A stretch of DNA of 49,383 nucleotides from a virus: IMG/VR virus record IMGVR_UViG_3300001472_005966, positions 3,796 through 53,178 of that record. The stretch is one strand, 5' to 3'. Shown here piece after piece: positions 43,549-49,383 of this stretch; position 1 is the first letter of the stretch; every line of letters starts with the position of its first letter. A program made the translations under genes and the position numbers. The notes under the pieces were generated by a model. The model did no database searches and was not told the DNA's origin. It was given only the letters and a program-made list of their open reading frames with translations.

Positions 43549-45675
43549 ATGAGCTTTGTTTCTTTTTATAAAAAACCACAACCGAGAGGATACTCAACGA
43601 GAGATTATCTTATAGAAGATACGAGTCCTGACTCACCTAACTACTTTCAGATCACAGAGTTTTCTGACACTTTAGGTGGTGGTCGCTACATAATGAGATT
43701 AAAAGGAAACGGTCTAAACCTTCGAGCAGATAGTGATATCGATATAGAGGTGATTGATGCAAATGGTGATAATATGTTTGCAGAAGTTACAAATTATGTA
43801 GATCGTTTTAACGATTATTACATAACTATCGAAGTGTACGATATTACTGCAAAAGGTCTAGCAGTTGTGTATTTGGTAGGTGAAGCTGTGGTTGATTTGG
43901 AAGGTAATCCAATCCCAAAAACAGTCAACAGAGATTACAATGTTAGATGGTCAAGAGCTGTTAATATTGTTCCGATGGAAAGAAACACTTCTAAGTTGGT
44001 GTTTAACGACCCACCATTAATTGACATTGTACAAGTACAAACACCAGAAAGAGAGTTTACAAACGCTGCGGCTTTGAGTGGTAGTCAGTTTTTACAATAC
44101 ACGTCTAGTGCAGATGATTTTACAATACTGACACCTAATTTTAAAGGATACGACTTAGATTTCCAATCAAGCGAAGAGATTTTAGATGTTAATCTTCAAA
44201 GAATATTACTCAACCCACTACAAAAACCACGAACAGTTAATAGTGTGAACTCTTCACTACGATCAGAAATTTCTGAAATCCAAAACGGATATCGTAGAGA
44301 TTTGACAACTAGATTTAGTACGACGGTTAAGTCTGCAAATAAGTCTATACAAAAAGATTTTCTAGGAGGCACATTTCAATTTTTTGATGCCGCCAGTACA
44401 CCTGCAGAATTTAAACCAACACTACCATCCCACTTTGCTATATCAGGCAGCACATCAGATCAATTAACACTGTTCACAGCCAACATTGTAGAAATAATGA
44501 CTGACACAGAAATGAGAATTAGCAAACCAATTGAGTTGGTTGTACTTAACGCTAATGCTTTAAGTGGTGGATCAACAACAATTCAACGAATTCGTGAAAC
44601 AAGCAAATTTACTGCAAGCATTGCGTATTTACCGTCTGATCAAGAGTTTGTAACTAGCTCAACTGTAAACATGAATTATTTAGAGACTACGTTTTCTGAT
44701 ATGAAGCCTATAGGTGGAGATGTTTATAGAATTAAAACATCCTATCGAAAAGGAACTTCTACTGGAGATTTTAAGGTGATATATGACTCTATAATTAAGC
44801 CTGTCGAATACTTGACAGATGCAGCATTCCCAAACCAAACTACATATGCAAAAAGGGATTCAGACTTTAGACTAATAGGTCACTTCACATCTCAGCAAAT
44901 TGCAGATAGTTATTGGTCCTATCTTGTAGAAACACCAAACGCTATATATCAAGGAACAATTCCATCAATTAACAGCTCATCGTTGCACGAGAGTGTACAG
45001 ATAGAAGCTGATTTTACACACTCTGGTTTGTTTACAACACAATTTGATCAAAACTATAATTTAGAACAATTATATACATTAGGTTTTAACCTAACCTTAG
45101 AACCTAATACAGAACTTGAAGTGTATATGAATAGTGATCCTTTAAACACAAACACAGCAATTCCAAACGCATCTCCTAAAGCATTTCTAAAAGATATCAA
45201 TCTTGAGAAGGATAGATACGGAGGAGGAGTTAATCGTTTTGGAAAGTTTGTTGGAAGGGTGCAAAACAATAGAGATGTTAAGAAAGGTTATGGTAGAGTT
45301 GAGTTTGATTTTAAAACAGACTCGTCTGGATTAGGAGGACCAGTCTTTAGAGTTAAACCTATAGATTTTGTTAATGTGACTGGAAGTGCTTATTGCAGTG
45401 AGATTAGCATAAAACCCTTAGCTATAAATGGATTTTCACCAAACTTAGTACAATTTCAAATTCCAATGAATACAGAGATTGGCGACATACTTTCTATATC
45501 ACAGTCCCTTGATTTTAAAATAGAGTACTTTAACTTTACAGGAGAGCAATCAGAATATACAACGTTTTTAAATGATCTATCGGTTAATGTGAAAGCTGAA
45601 ATACCATCAAACACTTGTCAAACTAACCACTTTATATTCCAATCTTTTAAGTCCATAGAGAGTGGATCGTTTTAA
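43549..45675 (+). CDS. Large structural protein of unknown type
   Basis: The 708-residue protein has no enzyme motif. The N-terminal region (about 1-150) is beta-rich, with YFQITEFSDTLGGGRYIMRL, DSDIDIEVIDANGDNMFAEV and ITIEVYDITAKGLAVVYLVG, suggesting Ig-like or similar sandwich domains. A helical stretch at about 225-275 (SSEEILDVNLQRILLNPLQK, SLRSEISEIQNGYRRDL) and another long beta-rich part follow. The end has SISQSLDFKIEYFNFTGEQS and YTTFLNDLSVNVKAEIPSNT. It leads a three-gene structural block behind a late box. A fibre, whisker or head-surface protein is most likely; I do not recognise a family. Confidence 0.55.
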   Translation: MSFVSFYKKPQPRGYSTRDYLIEDTSPDSPNYFQITEFSDTLGGGRYIMRLKGNGLNLRADSDIDIEVIDANGDNMFAEVTNYVDRFNDYYITIEVYDITAKGLAVVYLVGEAVVDLEGNPIPKTVNRDYNVRWSRAVNIVPMERNTSKLVFNDPPLIDIVQVQTPEREFTNAAALSGSQFLQYTSSADDFTILTPNFKGYDLDFQSSEEILDVNLQRILLNPLQKPRTVNSVNSSLRSEISEIQNGYRRDLTTRFSTTVKSANKSIQKDFLGGTFQFFDAASTPAEFKPTLPSHFAISGSTSDQLTLFTANIVEIMTDTEMRISKPIELVVLNANALSGGSTTIQRIRETSKFTASIAYLPSDQEFVTSSTVNMNYLETTFSDMKPIGGDVYRIKTSYRKGTSTGDFKVIYDSIIKPVEYLTDAAFPNQTTYAKRDSDFRLIGHFTSQQIADSYWSYLVETPNAIYQGTIPSINSSSLHESVQIEADFTHSGLFTTQFDQNYNLEQLYTLGFNLTLEPNTELEVYMNSDPLNTNTAIPNASPKAFLKDINLEKDRYGGGVNRFGKFVGRVQNNRDVKKGYGRVEFDFKTDSSGLGGPVFRVKPIDFVNVTGSAYCSEISIKPLAINGFSPNLVQFQIPMNTEIGDILSISQSLDFKIEYFNFTGEQSEYTTFLNDLSVNVKAEIPSNTCQTNHFIFQSFKSIESGSF

Positions 45676-45687
45676 TAAATATAAAAT

Positions 45688-47154
45688 ATGAGTTTTACAG
45701 ATTTAAAAAATAAAAGAGTGACATATAGTCATGCATTTGATTTTTATTATAAGTGGTGTCCTACTGGCAGCAACAAAATAGTTGGAGGATGGCCTAATAA
45801 CATGGCAAATGTAAACGAAGATTGGGATGGACAAAATCGAAGTATATCAAATGCTTATTACAACAACGCCATTGCCACCTCGCTCGACTTTGACACTCTC
45901 ACAGCTCTTACACGAGAACCTGCAATTATATCTGGTAGTGCAGGAGCATTGCCGTGGGGATCTCCTGCAGCAGATTATTTATGGAATTGTCTTGTACCAA
46001 CTCAATCTGGATTTAGTATTGACTCAACAGCCAGAGGTGGTGGTAGTTTTAACAATACTATGATTTTTACTTTTACCTATAACAGTGCTAGTTTTTTTAG
46101 AGGTGACTTACGAGGTGATTATGGCTTTGTAAAATATCCAATAACTTCAAGCTGGAAAGCTGTAGAGCCTTTAATGACAGCTTCAAATATGATATATAAA
46201 ACATTTGCTAGTAGTGTTGGAGGTGGAACCGTAGAATATCCAGCTACTATTAACAAACCAACACCCTCGGACGTTTACGCTCAACCATCAGCGTTTAGTG
46301 CAGGTATTCCTAAATACACTGAAGTAGGAGGTGTAACTCTAGGAGGAGGTGTTCCATTAGCAAACGGAACTAATCCAGGCATGATAACATTTGGAGATGC
46401 TTCAACTGGATCGTTTGATGGAAGGTTCTACGATCTTGCAGGAGGTATTGGAATTTCAAGACAAGATGTGAGTGCATCCTTAGCTGGATATGCTTCACAA
46501 TCCCATCTACAAACGTCTGCTGTTCAAATAAACCTGTCAAACGAATTAAAACGACGACGATTATTTTTCCCCACTGTAACAGCAACGAGAGATGATTCGA
46601 TTACTGCTGATCCGTCCTCAGGAGTGAATTGGTTTTGTAGCGACATGTATCCACTTCCAAATCCAATTCAAAGTACTGGAGGTATTTTTAATACAAATGG
46701 AGGAATTTTTAATGTTAAGTTCAATCTAAAAAGAAACCTTAATATAGATATGTATCCTGACACAGGCGCAGGTAGTGAATTGTTAATTTACATTTTTAAT
46801 ATTCAACCAAATGTTGGTCTTATAAATGAGCGAGTAGCAGGAACAGCGGGATTTTATCCACCTGATAATAATATTGTGAGAATAAAAAACGTTAATCCAG
46901 CAATGTCTTTTATAAACCCTGCGACAGGATTCCAATTAGAATCTTTCAATATCAACGTTGTGCAGTATGGATTAGATGCTCAAATAGTGTTTGAAGCTAG
47001 TGGTAGTTTAGATTCTGATTCTTACTTTGGATGTATTATTGATGATATTGAATTTTGCCAAGTAGGTGTAGCAACTGATCCATCCTTACTAGCACCGACA
47101 ACGATTGGAGGTAATATTACAAATGAAGTGGCATTTCCAGCAGACAGATCATGA
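45688..47154 (+). CDS. Structural protein of unknown type, probable fibre or tip
   Basis: The 488-residue protein starts 12 nt after the preceding structural gene. It is rich in Gly, Asn, Ser and aromatic residues and beta-rich, for example SHAFDFYYKWCPTGSNKIVG, GGVTLGGGVPLANGTNPGMI and NGGIFNVKFNLKRNLNIDMY. The N-terminal YSHAFDFYYKW segment and the Gly-rich middle (GGGSFNNTMIFTFTY) suggest a compact receptor-binding or capsid-surface domain. The ending (FGCIIDDIEFCQVGVATDPS) contains two Cys close together. No enzyme motif or known family is recognised. It overlaps the next gene by ATGA. Confidence 0.5.
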   Translation: MSFTDLKNKRVTYSHAFDFYYKWCPTGSNKIVGGWPNNMANVNEDWDGQNRSISNAYYNNAIATSLDFDTLTALTREPAIISGSAGALPWGSPAADYLWNCLVPTQSGFSIDSTARGGGSFNNTMIFTFTYNSASFFRGDLRGDYGFVKYPITSSWKAVEPLMTASNMIYKTFASSVGGGTVEYPATINKPTPSDVYAQPSAFSAGIPKYTEVGGVTLGGGVPLANGTNPGMITFGDASTGSFDGRFYDLAGGIGISRQDVSASLAGYASQSHLQTSAVQINLSNELKRRRLFFPTVTATRDDSITADPSSGVNWFCSDMYPLPNPIQSTGGIFNTNGGIFNVKFNLKRNLNIDMYPDTGAGSELLIYIFNIQPNVGLINERVAGTAGFYPPDNNIVRIKNVNPAMSFINPATGFQLESFNINVVQYGLDAQIVFEASGSLDSDSYFGCIIDDIEFCQVGVATDPSLLAPTTIGGNITNEVAFPADRS

Positions 47155-47690
47155 TAAATAATAATAAAGTAAGAAACACAACAACACCTTTCAAACCAAT
47201 TGAAGGATTAGCAACTGGAGAAACTTTGGGTAAGATTCGCTTAAAGAATATTTATACAAGTTGGAATGGAGAGAGTGTGTCTGACATAAAAGCAAAGCAT
47301 AACACTAATCCCTATCTAGTAAGAATAGGCACACCTAACACAGATGCTAAACTTCAATCCGACAACATATACTTTATTTCACACTACCTCGCTTACAATC
47401 CAATCACACAAGATCTTGAAAACAGAGATATAATATCCAGACGAGTTATGGAAAAATTCTATGTCGGACAATCTACAATAGAGGGTGAGTATGATCAGTG
47501 TAAGTTAATTGTAAACGGAAGTGCAGTCCTAGAAGACCTTTACTTATATAAGAATGAAAATTTAAAACACAAGTCATTATCTAGTGTGATTACAAAACTG
47601 CTAGATAGAGTTGATCAGCTCACAAAAGAAGTTGCACAATTAAAGGCTAAAGTGAAAACGCAGCCTATTTATACAAAAGACTCTTTATAA
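47151..47690 (+). CDS. Structural protein with C-terminal coiled coil
   Basis: The 179-residue protein has a beta-rich part with IRLKNIYTSWNGESVSDIKA, FISHYLAYNPITQDLENRDI and YDQCKLIVNGSAVLEDLYLY. A C-terminal helix (SLSSVITKLLDRVDQLTKEV and AQLKAKVK; about 138-168) has clean heptads with Leu and Val. The order of a small beta domain followed by a trimerising coiled coil is typical of phage fibre or neck whisker ends. The late box for the next gene (47665) lies inside its last codons. Function is inferred from shape and neighbours only. Confidence 0.5.
   Translation: MINNNKVRNTTTPFKPIEGLATGETLGKIRLKNIYTSWNGESVSDIKAKHNTNPYLVRIGTPNTDAKLQSDNIYFISHYLAYNPITQDLENRDIISRRVMEKFYVGQSTIEGEYDQCKLIVNGSAVLEDLYLYKNENLKHKSLSSVITKLLDRVDQLTKEVAQLKAKVKTQPIYTKDSL
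47665..47673 (+). promoter_or_regulatory. Candidate late promoter box inside the preceding gene
   Basis: CCTATTTATACAAAA differs from the best consensus by one base (C for T). The core begins 25 nt before ATG 47691 and lies within the last codons of the upstream gene, yet still matches. Confidence 0.5.
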
Positions 47691-49383
47691 ATGAACGATT
47701 TATCAAAATTTCTAGTTGATAGTATTCTCAACGAAGTTGAAGAGGGAATTACAGTAATGTTGCCTGGTGGATTTAAACCTCCACACGAAGGACACTTAAT
47801 GCTTGCAAAGGGTTATGAAGATATGCCACAAGTAAAAGAAGTTGTTATTCTAATAGGACCAAAAGAACGTGATGGTATTACTCTTGAAGATAGCGAAAAA
47901 ATATGGGAAAAACTACTAGCTGGAACCAAAAAGATTAGAGTAGAGAGATCAAGATACCCAAGTCCACTACTCACTGCATACAAATATATTGAAGAGAAAG
48001 CTCAATCAGGAGAATCGTATGCTTTAGGGTCAAGCAGCAAAGGTAGTGATTACGATCGTATTCGTGGCTTTGTAGATCAACACCAAAATGATGGAAAATA
48101 TTATAAAGATGGTGTGAGTGTTGTTGAGTTGCCACTTGATAAATCAAAACCATTATTCTACAAAAATAGAACTGATGATCAAAACGGTAAGCCAACCTCA
48201 GCGTCGCAGCTACGATCTGACTTAGCAGCTCAGGATTTTGAAAATTTTAAAACAAATTATCCAAGCATAAAATCTGATCAACAGCTTAGAGACATATTCG
48301 ATCTATTATCAAAAAAAAAGATCAAGGAGGACCTCTCCCAATCTACTTTGGATGAGATAGAAATTCCTGCTGTCTTACGTAAACAATTTGAACAATTAAA
48401 AAGTAAGTTTGGAGCTTTTATTGACAAACTAAAGGTTGAAAAGCAAGAAACTAAAGACGCATTTATAAAGCTATATGACGCGGTAAAGAAAGGTCAAAAG
48501 TTACCAAATCACGAAAGAAAAGAGATTGGCGATCAAATGAAAGATGTTTTGAAATTAGCTGGATTTACAGCAGCATCTGTGTTACCTGGAGGAGTAATCT
48601 ACCTACTCTTAGCTCGTCTGCCAATACTAAAAAAAACACTAACACCCTCAGCATTTCTAGATATAGAGACTCCAGCAGAATTTATGGCTGTCAGTGAGGG
48701 TCGCAATCTTTTAAAAGAGGGAGGAGCAGCTGGACACATGGCTCATCCGTATGAAGATATGGATATGACTTTTGATGATATCGAAGATATGATTGATGCA
48801 GCTTTAACCGGAAAAGTGGAGTATGCTCAAGAGAAGTTAGATGGACAGAATCTTATGGTAACATATAAAGACGGCAAAGTGCTTTCAGCAAGAAACAAAG
48901 GACAACTGAAGAATGCAGCTGAAAAAGCAATGACTAAGAATGATATGGAAAAGTCAATGCAGCACTTACCAGATAATGTTCGTAATGCATTTCTTGATGC
49001 AATGCAAGATATGACGGATGCGATATCCAAACTTAATCCAACCGAAAAAGAAGAGTTTTTTGGAAACGGTACCAAGTTTATAAACATGGAACTCTTACAT
49101 CCTTCCAGTGAAAATGTAGCTGCTTACGGAGTAACTCAACTAAGAATGCACAACGTGCAGGAGTATGATGAGAATGGAAACGTCGTAGGAAGTGATAGTG
49201 ACGCACCTACTAAAATACAACAAGCCTTAGATCGAGTAGAAGCTTCTAAACAAGACACGTATGAAATAAGAGCTACTGACTTAGTGGATCTTAAACAAAC
49301 TAAAGATTACGAAAAACAAAAGCAAGAACTACTTAAAGATCTTGGTAGTGTTAGAAGCAAGTATCAGCTAACTAAGGAAAGCA
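47691..49383 (+). CDS. Nucleotidyltransferase plus membrane-like segment plus RNA/DNA-ligase-like protein (3' truncated)
   Basis: The frame is open from ATG 47691 to the right edge (564 codons so far). Three parts are visible. Residues 20-200 form an HxGH-type nucleotidyltransferase: VMLPGGFKPPHEGHLMLAKG with His32 and His35, as in cytidylyl- and NMN adenylyltransferases. Residues about 270-325 contain RKEIGDQMKDVLKLAGFTAA, then SVLPGGVIYLLLARLPI and PSAF, a hydrophobic hairpin that resembles LETM1-type segments. From about 360 there is a ligase-like catalytic region: EKLDGQNL (Lys382 in a KxDG motif I), SARNKG and NMELLHPSSEN (about 465), as in covalent nucleotidyltransferases. The N-terminus, MNDLSKFLVDSILNE, is a leader ending in L-N-E. 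Ligase activity and head packaging are inferred. Confidence 0.7.
   Translation, partial: MNDLSKFLVDSILNEVEEGITVMLPGGFKPPHEGHLMLAKGYEDMPQVKEVVILIGPKERDGITLEDSEKIWEKLLAGTKKIRVERSRYPSPLLTAYKYIEEKAQSGESYALGSSSKGSDYDRIRGFVDQHQNDGKYYKDGVSVVELPLDKSKPLFYKNRTDDQNGKPTSASQLRSDLAAQDFENFKTNYPSIKSDQQLRDIFDLLSKKKIKEDLSQSTLDEIEIPAVLRKQFEQLKSKFGAFIDKLKVEKQETKDAFIKLYDAVKKGQKLPNHERKEIGDQMKDVLKLAGFTAASVLPGGVIYLLLARLPILKKTLTPSAFLDIETPAEFMAVSEGRNLLKEGGAAGHMAHPYEDMDMTFDDIEDMIDAALTGKVEYAQEKLDGQNLMVTYKDGKVLSARNKGQLKNAAEKAMTKNDMEKSMQHLPDNVRNAFLDAMQDMTDAISKLNPTEKEEFFGNGTKFINMELLHPSSENVAAYGVTQLRMHNVQEYDENGNVVGSDSDAPTKIQQALDRVEASKQDTYEIRATDLVDLKQTKDYEKQKQELLKDLGSVRSKYQLTKES

Noticed and set aside
47249-47256. TATTTATA near the beginning of the gene at 47151
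   Set aside because: It lies within coding sequence with no start codon in the proper distance downstream.
1-49383. CRISPR arrays, tRNA genes, insertion sequences and integration sites
   Set aside because: I saw no regularly spaced direct repeats, no tRNA-like cloverleaf in the short gaps, no transposase or integrase gene and no terminal inverted repeats. There is almost no non-coding space for them.

Overview
The window looks like part of the genome of a tailed phage with a contractile, T4-like tail (a myovirus), probably marine. All genes lie on the + strand and are tightly packed. Many overlap by ATGA or TAATG, the base composition is AT-rich, and no gap reaches 100 bases. T4-type hallmarks are gp25- and gp6-like baseplate wedge proteins, a gp5-like hub protein, a gp55-like late sigma factor, a gp61-like primase and a fused gp47/gp46 recombination nuclease. 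Several non-T4 parts are mixed in: a T7-type endonuclease I, a VanY-type peptidase, SpeD and a phosphoribosyltransferase. I suspect a Bacteroidota (flavobacterial) host. Almost no start codon has a Shine-Dalgarno sequence, two promoters resemble the Bacteroidota -33/-7 type, and a Sec signal peptide ends in Ser-Gln as is common in that group. This host call is inference.

Layout. 1-2927 is an envelope and lysis cassette: an outer-membrane-barrel-like protein (cut by the left edge), a TM/coiled-coil protein, a secreted thioredoxin fold without cysteines, an amidase endolysin and a holin. 2932-5208 is a late operon with an Ntn hydrolase, a LamG protein and a small RelE/DUF4258-like protein. 5232-7902 holds a phosphoribosyltransferase, a fibre-like protein and small unknowns. 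7961-10375 holds a zinc ribbon, an HD hydrolase, a membrane protein and the late sigma factor. 10410-34964 is the baseplate and tail block. 35042-37978 is a very large fibre-like protein. 37968-43529 is a metabolism and replication island: unknown, speD, endonuclease I, primase, gp47-gp46. 43549-47690 returns to structural genes. From 47691 to the right edge runs a multidomain nucleotidyltransferase/ligase-like protein that is cut by the window end.

Two regulatory patterns stand out. A box with core TATTTATA (consensus about CCTATTTATATAAAA) sits 12-33 nt before the start codon of nine genes that head late blocks; it is a good candidate for the box read by the gp55-like sigma factor. A different promoter, TTG[AG]-N19-TATATT[AT]AG, sits at exactly the same distance before the phosphoribosyltransferase and the primase, and looks like a host-type early or middle promoter.

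The most interesting idea is a set of proteins that may be packaged in the head and injected. The Ntn hydrolase, the RelE/DUF4258-like protein and the nucleotidyltransferase/ligase-like protein each begin with a short amphipathic leader ending in an [LI]-x-E motif. This resembles the capsid-targeting leaders of T4 internal proteins that gp21 protease removes. In the Ntn hydrolase the predicted cut would expose the catalytic cysteine. No prohead protease gene is in the window, so this is untested.
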